Part shown: piece by piece, positions 35,041 to 42,858 of the stretch
How the letters are laid out: every line of letters begins with the position of its first letter
Position numbering within the stretch: the first letter of the stretch is position 1
Assembly (NCBI RefSeq): GCF_000878195.1
Contig: NZ_JXST01000014.1
Location: forward strand, 62,001 to 126,000
DNA from: Mycolicibacterium llatzerense
Lineage (GTDB): Bacteria > Actinomycetota > Actinomycetes > Mycobacteriales > Mycobacteriaceae
Length of the DNA: 64,000 nt
Direction: 5' to 3'
Translations under genes and position numbers: made by a program
Notes under the pieces: generated by a model
What the model was told of the DNA's origin: nothing
Seen by the model: only the letters and a program-made list of their open reading frames with translations
Databases searched by the model: none

Positions 35041-35056
35041 TCGAACGTCTGTGCGA
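35041..35056 (+). promoter_or_regulatory. LexA (SOS) box upstream of the Y-family polymerase
   Basis: TCGAACGTCTGTGCGA matches the mycobacterial/Bacillus-type SOS consensus TCGAACN4GTTCGA at 11 of 12 fixed positions. A weaker overlapping match, GCGAATATATGTTCGT (35053-35068, 9 of 12), continues across the proposed start codon. Both are placed to block the polymerase promoter. Confidence 0.65.
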
Positions 35057-35060
35057 ATAT

Positions 35061-36272
35061 ATGTTCGTGTCGGACGCCGAAGCAGCTGCGATCCTGCATG
35101 CCGACCTCGACTCGTTCTACGCCTCGGTCGAGCAGCGGGATGATCCCGTGCTGCGTGGCCGACCGGTGATCGTCGGCGCCGGCGTGGTGCTCGCCGCCAG
35201 CTATGAGGCCAAGGCGTTCGGCGTCCGCACCGCGATGGGCGGACATCAGGCCCGCAGCCTGTGCCCGCAGGCCATCGTCGTGCCGCCCCGGATGTCGGCC
35301 TACTCGGCAGCCAGCAAGGCGGTGTTCGAGGTCTTTCACGACACCACCCCGCTGGTCGAGCCGCTGTCGGTCGACGAGGCCTTCCTCGACGTCGGCGGCC
35401 TCGGCCGGGTGTCGGGCACCCCGGTCCAGATCGGGGCGGCGCTGCGTGACGCGGTCCGCGAGCGCGTCGGGCTGCCGATCACCGTCGGCATCGCGCGCAC
35501 CAAATTCCTGGCCAAGGTCGCGAGCCGGGAAGCCAAGCCCGACGGACTGCTGCTGGTGCCGCCGGATCGTGAACTCGCGTTTCTGCATCCGCTGCCGGTG
35601 CAGCACCTGTGGGGCGTCGGGGCGAAGACGGCGGAGAAACTCCGGGAACACGGCGTCGAAACCGTCGCCGACGTCGCGGCCCTGACCGAGTCGGCGCTGG
35701 GCGCCATGGTCGGCGCGGCCATGGGACGCCAGCTGTTCGCGCTGTCGCACAACATCGACCGCAGGCGGGTGACGACGGGCGTCCGCCGCCGTTCCGTCGG
35801 CGCCCAGCGGGCGGTGGGACGGCGCGGAAACACGATGTCCGACAACGAGATCGATGCCATGGTGATCAACCTGATCGACCGCATCACCCGCCGCATGCGC
35901 GGCAGCGGTCGGACCGGACGCACGGTGGTCCTGCGCCTGCGGTTCGACGACTACAGTCGCGCCACGCGCTCGCACACCATGCGTCGCGCAACGGCGTCGA
36001 CCGAGGAAATCCTCACGGCCGCACGTGGATTGGTGGCCGCCGCCGGGCCGCTGCTCACCGAGCGCGGGCTGACCCTGCTGGGATTCTCGGTGTCGAACGT
36101 CGATACCGGCGGCACCGAACAGCTCGAGCTGCCGTTCGACGGTGAGCCCGACACCGCCGCGGTGGACTGCGCCGTCGATCTGGTGCGTCAGAAGTTCGGC
36201 AGTGCGTGCCTGACCCGCGGTGTGCTGGTCGGCGCAGACCCGGGCTGGGAGATGCCGATGCTGCCGGAATAG
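35061..36272 (+). CDS. DNA polymerase IV (DinB, Y family; DinB3-like)
   Basis: Translesion polymerase of 403 residues. Catalytic acidic residues lie in ILHADLDSFYASVEQ and PLSVDEAFLD. The aromatic steric-gate position (SFYA) is kept. A helix-hairpin-helix region (LWGVGAKTAEKLREHGV) and little-finger domain follow, and EQLELPFD near the C-terminus is a beta-clamp binding motif. By context next to ethA/ethR it corresponds to the third DinB of fast-growing mycobacteria rather than M. tuberculosis DinX or DinP. No ribosome binding site precedes ATG 35061; a leaderless GTG at 35067 is possible. Confidence 0.88.
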   Translation: MFVSDAEAAAILHADLDSFYASVEQRDDPVLRGRPVIVGAGVVLAASYEAKAFGVRTAMGGHQARSLCPQAIVVPPRMSAYSAASKAVFEVFHDTTPLVEPLSVDEAFLDVGGLGRVSGTPVQIGAALRDAVRERVGLPITVGIARTKFLAKVASREAKPDGLLLVPPDRELAFLHPLPVQHLWGVGAKTAEKLREHGVETVADVAALTESALGAMVGAAMGRQLFALSHNIDRRRVTTGVRRRSVGAQRAVGRRGNTMSDNEIDAMVINLIDRITRRMRGSGRTGRTVVLRLRFDDYSRATRSHTMRRATASTEEILTAARGLVAAAGPLLTERGLTLLGFSVSNVDTGGTEQLELPFDGEPDTAAVDCAVDLVRQKFGSACLTRGVLVGADPGWEMPMLPE

Positions 36273-36300
36273 CGTGGGGCGACGCAGTGTTGCCGGGGTC

Positions 36301-36732
36301 ATGCCGAGAAACCTGACCAAAGCAGAACGCGAACAGTTCCTCGCCGACAAGCACGTAGCGGTGCTGTCCGTGGCCGCCGAAGACGGCCGGCCGCCGTCAA
36401 GTGTCCCCATTTGGTACGACTACACCCCTGACGGGTTGATCCGGATCAACACTGGGGCCGGCAGTCGCAAGGCGAAGCTGATCGAGCAGGCGGGCGTGGT
36501 CTCCCTCGTGGTCCAGCGGGAAGAGCCGCCCTACCAGTACGTGATCGTCGAGGGTTCGGTCATCGAGACCGCCACCCCCGCACCGGAGGACGCGCGTGAA
36601 GAAATCGCGGTCCGTTATCTGGGTGAAGACGCCGGGCGCGAGTTCGTCCGCTCGATGGCAGGCGTTGCCACTGTCCTGTTCACCGTCCGTCCCGACCGGT
36701 GGCTCACCGCCGACTTCTCTGACGAGGTCTGA
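36301..36732 (+). CDS. PPOX-class flavin/F420-dependent enzyme
   Basis: 143 residues of the pyridoxamine-5'-phosphate oxidase-like split-barrel fold: FLADKHVAVLSVAAEDGRPP at the N-terminus, PSSVPIWYDYTPDGLIRINT and YQYVIVEGSV. Mycobacterial members of this size usually bind F420 or FMN and reduce small molecules; the exact substrate is unknown. It lies 28 bp after the polymerase gene on the same strand. Confidence 0.82.
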   Translation: MPRNLTKAEREQFLADKHVAVLSVAAEDGRPPSSVPIWYDYTPDGLIRINTGAGSRKAKLIEQAGVVSLVVQREEPPYQYVIVEGSVIETATPAPEDAREEIAVRYLGEDAGREFVRSMAGVATVLFTVRPDRWLTADFSDEV

Positions 36733-36753
36733 CCGGCTCACGCCGACGGGCCG

Positions 36754-37146
36754 CTAACCCACGCGGTACGCCCACCCGGCTTCGGCGACGCACTGCTGGA
36801 TCGGGATCTTGATGTCGTCGGTGGTGATCAAGTGGTGCATACAGTTCGAGTTGCCTGACCAGAACAGCTGCAGGTCGCCGGTGTCGTGGCACTCGATCCA
36901 CTGACCCTCGGCGTCTTGTCGCCATTCGACCAGGTGATCCACCGCGTGCAGGAGTCGGCCCTCGACGTCCAGCCGTAGGTGAATCTGGAAGGTCAGCGCC
37001 ACCGCGAGATCCTCGAGCACCTGTCGCCAGTCCGGGTCGTCGGACTTCCATTCGGCCACCAGGTCGACGCCCTCCGGTGCGCCGTCACGGATCAACCATG
37101 GGCGCGCCGGGCTGTTCAGCTGCAGCAGGCAGTCCTGGAGTGTCAC
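36754..37146 (-). CDS. Hypothetical protein coupled to a DUF4333 lipoprotein
   Basis: A 130-residue soluble protein with many Trp and acidic residues (LTFQIHLRLDVEGRLLHAVD, WRQDAEGQWIECHDTGD, IPIQQCVAEAGWAYRVG). I do not recognise a family. The GTG start at 37146 overlaps the lipoprotein's TGA (GTGA), so it depends on translation of that gene. It has no signal peptide. Confidence 0.68.
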   Translation of the reverse strand: MTLQDCLLQLNSPARPWLIRDGAPEGVDLVAEWKSDDPDWRQVLEDLAVALTFQIHLRLDVEGRLLHAVDHLVEWRQDAEGQWIECHDTGDLQLFWSGNSNCMHHLITTDDIKIPIQQCVAEAGWAYRVG

Positions 37147-37466
37147 TTGCCCGGGATGAGTTCGATGCTGAGGCCGATGTCGGACCCTCGGATGTCGGCG
37201 ACCCTCACCGTTGCCCGCCGACTCGTCACGCCGGTGACGACGGTGCAGGCCTGAGCCGCACCTACCGTGGCCTCGAGACCGCCATCGCAGACCACGGAGT
37301 CGATGTTCGATGTGGTTTTGAGGCTGAGTTTGGCTTTGACCGCAACCTCCAGCTTCTCTTTCGGCATGGTGGTCGCCTGATTGCCGACGTGGACGGAGCA
37401 CGAAGCCAGGATGCCCGCCGCCGCCGCGAGTGCCGCGGCCCACCGCGTCTTCGATCGACCGATCAT
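37143..37466 (-). CDS. DUF4333 lipoprotein
   Basis: 107 residues with a lipoprotein signal (WAAALAAAAGILASC, lipobox LASC) and a mature domain of the DUF4333 type (AVKAKLSLKTTSNIDSVVC, TVVTGVTSRRATVRVADI) with conserved Cys pairs. It is exported and lipid-anchored; function unknown. It is translationally coupled to the downstream 130-residue protein. Confidence 0.8.
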   Translation of the reverse strand: MIGRSKTRWAAALAAAAGILASCSVHVGNQATTMPKEKLEVAVKAKLSLKTTSNIDSVVCDGGLEATVGAAQACTVVTGVTSRRATVRVADIRGSDIGLSIELIPGK

Positions 37467-37482
37467 GTCGAGCTCCCTCGGC

Positions 37483-37905
37483 TCAGAGTTGTGCAACCAC
37501 GAAACCCGATAGCAGCACCAGAAACCCGCCGACCTCACCGAGGATCAGCGCCACCATGCCCGCGTGCAGACCGCCGCTCGGGTGCTCGAACTGGTTGGTG
37601 GTGTCCTGCCGAAATCCGTGCTGGATGTACGCGGCGATCGCGACCACGAAGAAGAACACCAAAACCATTGCGGCCGTGAGGTTCACCCACATCGGCCAGG
37701 CACTGAGCTGCACGAACACCGCCACCAGCAACGTGGAGAACGAATACAGCAGCGCCGCCCGGTGCGCGATGTCGACGTAGGGGTGCGCCAGATGATCCGG
37801 GTTGACGGCCATCTGCCGGTACTTCCAGATGCCGAGGATCAGGGCCAGCAGGAAGATCAGGCCGGCCGCGAAGATCGTGATGACGGTGGCGGTACCGAGA
37901 ACCAT
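37483..37905 (-). CDS. Small multi-pass membrane protein
   Basis: 140 residues with four predicted helices (TVITIFAAGLIFLLALILGI; ALLYSFSTLLVAVFVQLSA; LTAAMVLVFFFVVAIAAYI; GMVALILGEVGGFLVLLSGF). The polar loop IWKYRQMAVNPDHLAHPYVD lies between the first two. It lies 10 bp after the PHP gene on the same strand and 16 bp before the lipoprotein start, so a four-gene operon is likely. No named family. Confidence 0.72.
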   Translation of the reverse strand: MVLGTATVITIFAAGLIFLLALILGIWKYRQMAVNPDHLAHPYVDIAHRAALLYSFSTLLVAVFVQLSAWPMWVNLTAAMVLVFFFVVAIAAYIQHGFRQDTTNQFEHPSGGLHAGMVALILGEVGGFLVLLSGFVVAQL

Positions 37906-37915
37906 AGGTCCGACG

Positions 37916-38917
37916 CTACGCGGTCCACGCGAGCAGGCGCTCGACCGGCCAGGTGTTGACGATCCGCTCCTGTGGCACACCGGCATCCAGGGCGCGCTGC
38001 GCTCCGTAGCCGAGGAAGTCCAGCTGGCCGGGCGCATGGGCATCGGTGTCGATCGAGAACAGACACCCGGTGTCCAATGCCAGGTTCAGCAGCCGGGTGG
38101 GCGGATCACGCCGTTCGGGACGCGAATTGATCTCCACCGCAACATCATTGGCGGCACATGCCGCGAACACCGCTACCGCGTCGAACTTTGATTCGGGCCG
38201 GGTGCCGCGCGATCCTTCGACCAGACGGCCGGTGCAGTGGCCCAGCACGTTCGCCCGGCCACCGGACACCGCGCGGACCATGCGTCGGGTCATCGCGGCG
38301 GCGTCCATGGACAGCTTCGAGTGCACGCTGGCCACCACCACATCGAGCCGCTCCAACAGCTCAGGTTCCTGGTCCAGCGAACCGTCGTCGAGGATGTCGA
38401 CCTCGATGCCGGTGAGGATCCGCATCGGTGCGAATCGGTCACGGATTTCGTCGATGACGTCCAGCTGCTGACGGAGCCGGTCCGCGCTCAGGCCGTTGGC
38501 GACGGTCAGCCGCGGCGAGTGGTCGGTGAGTGCGCAGTATTCGTGGCCCAAACGTTTTGCGGTAGCCATCATTTCGCTGATCGGCGCAGATCCGTCGGAC
38601 CATTTGGAGTGCAGGTGCAGGTCCCCCTTCAGTGCCGTACGCAGCACTCCCCCACCCAAATCGGCTGCCGCAGTGCGAAGTTGGAGGAGTGCGTCTGGCT
38701 CACGGCCCGCCCACGCCTGAGCGAGCACCGCGGCGGTCTTGGGTCCGACGCCCGCGAGCGTCTGCCAGCCGTTGGTACGGCCCAGCTTTTCGCGCTGCTC
38801 GGGAGTCAGCGCCTCCACCACGTCCGCGGCTTTGCGATATGCCATGACGCGGCGGGATTCCTCACGCGCACGATCCTTGTAGAAGGCGATCTCTCGCAGC
38901 GCGGCCACCGGGTCCAT
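37916..38917 (-). CDS. PHP-domain phosphoesterase with helix-hairpin-helix N-terminus
   Basis: 333 residues, homologue of Rv3856c. The N-terminal about 90 residues contain a PolX-like helix-hairpin-helix segment (LAGVGPKTAAVLAQAWAG). The C-terminal PHP domain has metal-ligand motifs LKGDLHLHSKWSDGS, HEYCALTDHSPRL, ILTGIEVDI, VVASVHSKL and SIDTDAHAPGQL. It resembles the PHP half of family X polymerases without the polymerase core, so a DNA-repair phosphoesterase is likely. It starts with ATG 38917. Confidence 0.85.
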   Translation of the reverse strand: MDPVAALREIAFYKDRAREESRRVMAYRKAADVVEALTPEQREKLGRTNGWQTLAGVGPKTAAVLAQAWAGREPDALLQLRTAAADLGGGVLRTALKGDLHLHSKWSDGSAPISEMMATAKRLGHEYCALTDHSPRLTVANGLSADRLRQQLDVIDEIRDRFAPMRILTGIEVDILDDGSLDQEPELLERLDVVVASVHSKLSMDAAAMTRRMVRAVSGGRANVLGHCTGRLVEGSRGTRPESKFDAVAVFAACAANDVAVEINSRPERRDPPTRLLNLALDTGCLFSIDTDAHAPGQLDFLGYGAQRALDAGVPQERIVNTWPVERLLAWTA

Positions 38918-38988
38918 GGGTCCAGTCTGCCAACGCGTCGAGGAAACTCACAGGAATTAGTCGACGGTCCTGACTAGTTTCAGTAAGC

Positions 38989-39840
38989 GTGCGATTCGCC
39001 TTCAAAACCTCACCGCAAGACACCACCTGGTCGGACATGCTCGCCGTTTGGCAGGCCGCCGACGACATCGACGTATTCGAGTCCGGCTGGACCTTCGACC
39101 ACTTCTATCCGATCTTCTCCGACTCCACCGGCCCCTGCCTGGAGGGCTGGGTCACGCTGACCGCGCTGGCGCAGGCCACCAAACGGCTGCGGGTCGGTGT
39201 CCTCGTCACCGGCATCCACTATCGACACCCGGCAGTGCTGGCCAACATGGCGTCCGCGCTGGACATCGTCTCGAACGGCCGGCTGGAGCTGGGCATCGGC
39301 GCCGGCTGGAACGAGGAGGAGTCCGGCGCCTACGGCATCGAGTTGGGCTCCATCAAAGAGCGGTTCGACCGCTTCGAAGAGGCCTGCGAAGTACTCAAAG
39401 GCCTGCTCAGCCAGGACACCACGACCTTCGACGGGAAGTTCTACCAACTGAAGGACGCCCGCAACGAGCCGAAGGGGCCACAGCAGCCGCATCCGCCGTT
39501 CTGCATCGGCGGTAGCGGCGAGAAGCGCACCCTGAAGATCACCGCCAAGTACGCCGACCACTGGAACTTCGTCGGCGGGACGCCGGAGGAGTTTGCCCGC
39601 AAGCGCGATGTGCTGGCGGCGCATTGTGCCGACATCGGTCGCGATCCCAAGGAGATCACCCTGTCGGCGCACGTGCGGCTCGGCCAGGACCGCGACTACC
39701 GCAAGGCGGTCGACGAGGCTGCCGGGCTGGCCGCCGAGGGCCTGGATCTGGCGATCATCTACATCCCACAACCGCACGACCCGGCCGTGCTGGAACCGTT
39801 GGCCGAAACCATCCGGGACTCAGGGCTACTGACCGCCTGA
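38989..39840 (+). CDS. LLM-class F420-dependent oxidoreductase
   Basis: 283-residue TIM-barrel of the luciferase-like monooxygenase family (RVGVLVTGIHYRHPAVLANM, GRLELGIGAGWNEEESGAYG, KGPQQPHPPFCIGGSGEKR). Mycobacteria have many paralogues using F420H2; the substrate is not evident. The GTG start is close to the divergent PHP gene with a 71-bp gap. A strong terminator follows the gene. Confidence 0.88.
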   Translation: MRFAFKTSPQDTTWSDMLAVWQAADDIDVFESGWTFDHFYPIFSDSTGPCLEGWVTLTALAQATKRLRVGVLVTGIHYRHPAVLANMASALDIVSNGRLELGIGAGWNEEESGAYGIELGSIKERFDRFEEACEVLKGLLSQDTTTFDGKFYQLKDARNEPKGPQQPHPPFCIGGSGEKRTLKITAKYADHWNFVGGTPEEFARKRDVLAAHCADIGRDPKEITLSAHVRLGQDRDYRKAVDEAAGLAAEGLDLAIIYIPQPHDPAVLEPLAETIRDSGLLTA

Positions 39841-39850
39841 GATACGGCAA

Positions 39851-39882
39851 CCGCCCGGAGCCGAGAGATCGGTTCCGGGCGG
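39851..39882 (+). terminator. Hairpin terminator after the LLM oxidoreductase
   Basis: CCGCCCGGA (39851-39859) pairs with TCCGGGCGG (39874-39882). The inner stem CCGA/TCGG closes a GAGA tetraloop. It is followed by CTGGGTTCTTAATT. It lies 10 bp past the stop. Confidence 0.85.
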
Positions 39883-39982
39883 GCTGGGTTCTTAATTATC
39901 GCGGAGGTCACAAATTGATAACGGTCAGCAAAGCAGCTGACGTTACCGCCGATTACGGTCGGCCGCTCCGGTCGATCTGGCG

Positions 39983-40123
39983 CTAGACGCCGAAGCGGAC
40001 CATGTCCGCTGCGGTGGCCAGACGCTCGTTCTTGGCCGGAAACTCGCGGCTCTTGACTGGATGGCGGAACAGGGACCAGGCAATACGTCCCATACGCGTG
40101 CGCGCTAGCGGGTTGTTGTACAC
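39983..40123 (-). CDS. Small basic protein (46 residues)
   Basis: An open frame encoding NPLARTRMGRIAWSLFRHPV and ending ERLATAADMVRFGV, with a net positive charge. The GTG at 40123 has AGGAG 8 bp upstream; a GTG at 40132 is also in frame. The predicted amphipathic centre could be membrane-associated. I do not recognise it, and coding status is uncertain, but codon use fits the genome. Confidence 0.42.
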   Translation of the reverse strand: MYNNPLARTRMGRIAWSLFRHPVKSREFPAKNERLATAADMVRFGV

Positions 40124-40299
40124 GGTGATCACTCCTGCGGTCGGCGTTTGGTTGCACCGTGGGGCCAGACTATCGCAAGGCCCTCGCGATTTCATTACAA
40201 CGCCGGTCACCGGCAAACCTCCGGAGGCGCGCCGAAAGTAACATTCGCGTTTCTGGTGTGGCTGATGTGATTCATGTTGCGCGAGATGCCCTTAATGCC

Positions 40300-40314
40300 C
40301 TCTTAATTTAAGAG
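40300..40314. promoter_or_regulatory. AT-rich palindrome CTCTTAA-T-TTAAGAG
   Basis: A perfect 7-bp inverted repeat with a 1-bp centre in a locally AT-rich gap between the small basic protein and the polysaccharide deacetylase 3' end. Possibly an operator for the minus-strand small gene; unassigned. Confidence 0.35.
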
Positions 40315-40369
40315 TGGCACGTCGACCAAAGTGACCTACCAGACAATATGAGCTACGTCACCATGCGGA

Positions 40370-41209
40370 TCAGACAGGCAGTTCGCGCGGCTTCCGGAAC
40401 ACGTCGTCGAGCGTGACCGTCCGCAGGTTGCGTTCCTTCAACAGGTCGACCAGTTGGCCGTACACGTGCGTCACCGGCAGATGGTTCAGGTGACCGATGA
40501 TCACGGTCTGCTCCGTGAAGTACTTGCCCGCCATCTTGAGGATGTAGTCCTCGGTGACGATGTTCTCGTCACCCAGCGATCCCGTCCACATGGTCGGCGT
40601 CGAGTAGCCGAGCTCCGCGGCGATCTTGTCGACGATCGCGTTGTGACTGCCGTAAGGCGGCCGGAAGTACGGCCGGGAGTCGACCCCGAAGGTCGACTGC
40701 AGGAACTTGTGGTTGCGCTCCAGCTGATCGACGATCTCGTCCTTGGAGAGTTTCGCCAGGTCCGGATGCGACCAGGTGTGGTTACCCAGCTGAATCTGCC
40801 CCGACTCCACCAACGGCAGCATCAGGTCCCGATTCTCGGTCCACGACTGGTACCTGCCGTTGACGAAATAGGTGAGCCGCATCCCGGTGTCTCGCGCGAG
40901 CTTGGTGTACGCGCGCACCACCTCGGAACTCACGCCGTCGTCGAGCGTGATCGCCACCCGGTTACCGGCCACGTCCGGCAGGCTGCTGAGCTCGCCGCCA
41001 CCGGGCAACGCCAATCCCATGCCGTGTCGCACCGGCTCCGACGGCGACGGCGGCGGTGCCGCGGCCACAGCAGCTGTCGGCCCGTCGAAGGCGCACCGCG
41101 CCAGGCCCACTCCGGCCACCACCGAGGCGGACAAGCCGACCAGAAAGCGTCGCCGGCTCAGCTCGGAGCCGGCGAACTGGGGTCCGGGGATAGTGGAGTA
41201 GTTCGCCAT
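40370..41209 (-). CDS. Tat-exported polysaccharide deacetylase
   Basis: 279 residues. A twin-arginine signal (SRRRFLVGLSASVVAGVGLA) precedes a NodB-homology domain with motif 1 AITLDDG, motif 2 HTWSHPDL (HxxxH zinc ligands) and motif 3 RPPYGSHNA. It would remove acetyl groups from cell-wall or extracellular polysaccharide. Motif 1 has Leu in place of the usual Phe (TLDDG versus TFDDG), which does not affect the catalytic Asp pair. It follows the GT87 gene on the same strand after a 138-bp gap. Confidence 0.87.
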   Translation of the reverse strand: MANYSTIPGPQFAGSELSRRRFLVGLSASVVAGVGLARCAFDGPTAAVAAAPPPSPSEPVRHGMGLALPGGGELSSLPDVAGNRVAITLDDGVSSEVVRAYTKLARDTGMRLTYFVNGRYQSWTENRDLMLPLVESGQIQLGNHTWSHPDLAKLSKDEIVDQLERNHKFLQSTFGVDSRPYFRPPYGSHNAIVDKIAAELGYSTPTMWTGSLGDENIVTEDYILKMAGKYFTEQTVIIGHLNHLPVTHVYGQLVDLLKERNLRTVTLDDVFRKPRELPV

Positions 41210-41347
41210 AAGTATTCAGTTCTGGTCGATCGGGACCCGAACCGATTCATTGTGCAACTTCAGTCACACCAGCCTCATGCGACACACCCGGCGGTATCGA
41301 GCTGTTACCAACGGCATCACTAGGTGCCGAGGCGCGCCCCGACCGCG

Positions 41348-42679
41348 CTAGACGCGAGCAGCCACCTCGTCGTCAAGGAATTCCGGCGGGTAGTCCCCGA
41401 GATCGTCGGCACTCATGGCCGTCGCGCCCACCACACGCGGCTCCGACGTACTCAACCGCAACCAACCGACCGCACCGATCAGGAAGCACAGGTACACCAG
41501 CGGATACCACCCGCTCATCAATTGGCCGATCCAGAACGGCCGCAGGTCGAGGAAATTCCAGTACACACCGCTGAAGTACATCGTGGTGTGGTTCCTGCCG
41601 GGTTTGTGCAGCGTCCACATGAACACCACCGCGAACAAGCCGGCAGCACGGTACGCCCAGCCCCGAGCCCAACCGCCCGGCGTCGTACAGGCTTTCCCGA
41701 CGAGCCAGAAGATCGCCGCCACGAACCAGACCCAGTGCGCCGCCCAGCTGAACGGCGAGACGGCACAACCGGTCAGGCCCACCACCCCGAGAGCCAGGGC
41801 CTGCTCGCCGCGGCGGTGGGCCCAGCACGCCACCGCCAGTCCGACAGCAAGGACCAAGAGGCTCAAGAGGATCCACAACCACTCAGGCCGTGGAAGAGGT
41901 GCGAAGAAGCGGGCGAGGAAGCCATTGATCGACTGGTTCGCCAGGTGATCGATATGAGCGATGTGCGTGGTATCTCCGAGGTGACTCCAGAACCAACCGC
42001 TGTCCGTCGGGAGGAACGGCCAGGTACCCACCACCGTTGCCACGAAAGTCCCTGTGGCAATGGCAAAAGTACGCCATTGTCGAGTCAGCAGCAGGTACGG
42101 CAGGAACACCAGCGGCGTCAGCTTGATACCAGCCGCCAGACCCAACCCGACACCTCGAGAACGGGAAGCTTTGGGCCGCAATAGATCCAGCAGCACCATC
42201 GCCATGAGCACCACGTTGACCTGTCCCCACCAGAGCGTGGCCTGCACCGGCTCGACATCCATGACCGTCACGCCGAGTGCAGCGCTGACCACCGCCAGTC
42301 TCCAGCCAGAACGAACGCCGGCCAATCGCATGATGCGCCAAGCCAACAGCGCCAAAAGCCCTACCGACAGGACCAACAGCGACCACTTCGCGGCTTCGAA
42401 ACTGGCCAACGCGAAAGGAGCAAGCAGCACTGTCGCGAACGGCGGGTAGACGAACCACGCCTCTTTCAACGCCGGCGTCTCGTACAACGGCTTGCCGTTC
42501 CAAAGCCCATCGACCGCAGCGCGATACGTCGACAGGTCGAAGTCGTTCTCCATCAATCCGAAGAACTTCACATCGAACGGCACAAGCTGGTTGTGCGCCA
42601 CCAACGCCAGTATCGCGACAGCGACCGAACCCAGCACCACTAGACGCGGCAGCCGCGTTTGCCCTCCCCCGCTGTTCAC
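41348..42679 (-). CDS. GT87-family (DUF2029) polyprenyl-phosphate mannosyltransferase
   Basis: 443 residues and about 10-11 transmembrane helices. The N-terminal region carries LMENDFDLSTYRAAVDGLW, whose Asp residues match the catalytic periplasmic loop of GT-C alpha-1,2-mannosyltransferases. The EPVQATLWWGQVNVVLMAMV motif is diagnostic of GT87 (PimE, Rv2181). It should add mannose from polyprenyl-phosphomannose to a lipoglycan such as PIM or LAM. The exact linkage is unknown. The start is GTG. Confidence 0.86.
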   Translation of the reverse strand: MNSGGGQTRLPRLVVLGSVAVAILALVAHNQLVPFDVKFFGLMENDFDLSTYRAAVDGLWNGKPLYETPALKEAWFVYPPFATVLLAPFALASFEAAKWSLLVLSVGLLALLAWRIMRLAGVRSGWRLAVVSAALGVTVMDVEPVQATLWWGQVNVVLMAMVLLDLLRPKASRSRGVGLGLAAGIKLTPLVFLPYLLLTRQWRTFAIATGTFVATVVGTWPFLPTDSGWFWSHLGDTTHIAHIDHLANQSINGFLARFFAPLPRPEWLWILLSLLVLAVGLAVACWAHRRGEQALALGVVGLTGCAVSPFSWAAHWVWFVAAIFWLVGKACTTPGGWARGWAYRAAGLFAVVFMWTLHKPGRNHTTMYFSGVYWNFLDLRPFWIGQLMSGWYPLVYLCFLIGAVGWLRLSTSEPRVVGATAMSADDLGDYPPEFLDDEVAARV

Positions 42680-42804
42680 CGGCCGATTTTACCGAGCAAT
42701 GCATGCGGCGCCCGTCACCAATCTGCACCACCAACGCAGCGTCAAGATCACCGGTTCTGCGATCGACATGCATGTCCGTGACTCAGAAACTCGTTCGTGA
42801 CGCA

Positions 42805-42843
42805 AAAAAACCGTGGCCCGGCGGTGCATCGCACCACCGGGCC
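42805..42843 (-). terminator. Intrinsic terminator with T-tract after gltBD
   Basis: GGCCCGGcGGTGC (42815-42827) pairs with GCACCaCCGGGCC (42831-42843) with one mismatch and an ATC loop. On the minus strand it is followed by ACGGTTTTTTT, a run of seven T, making a classical Rho-independent terminator, which is uncommon in mycobacteria. Confidence 0.85.
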
Positions 42844-42858
42844 CGGTCGATTGTCAGA

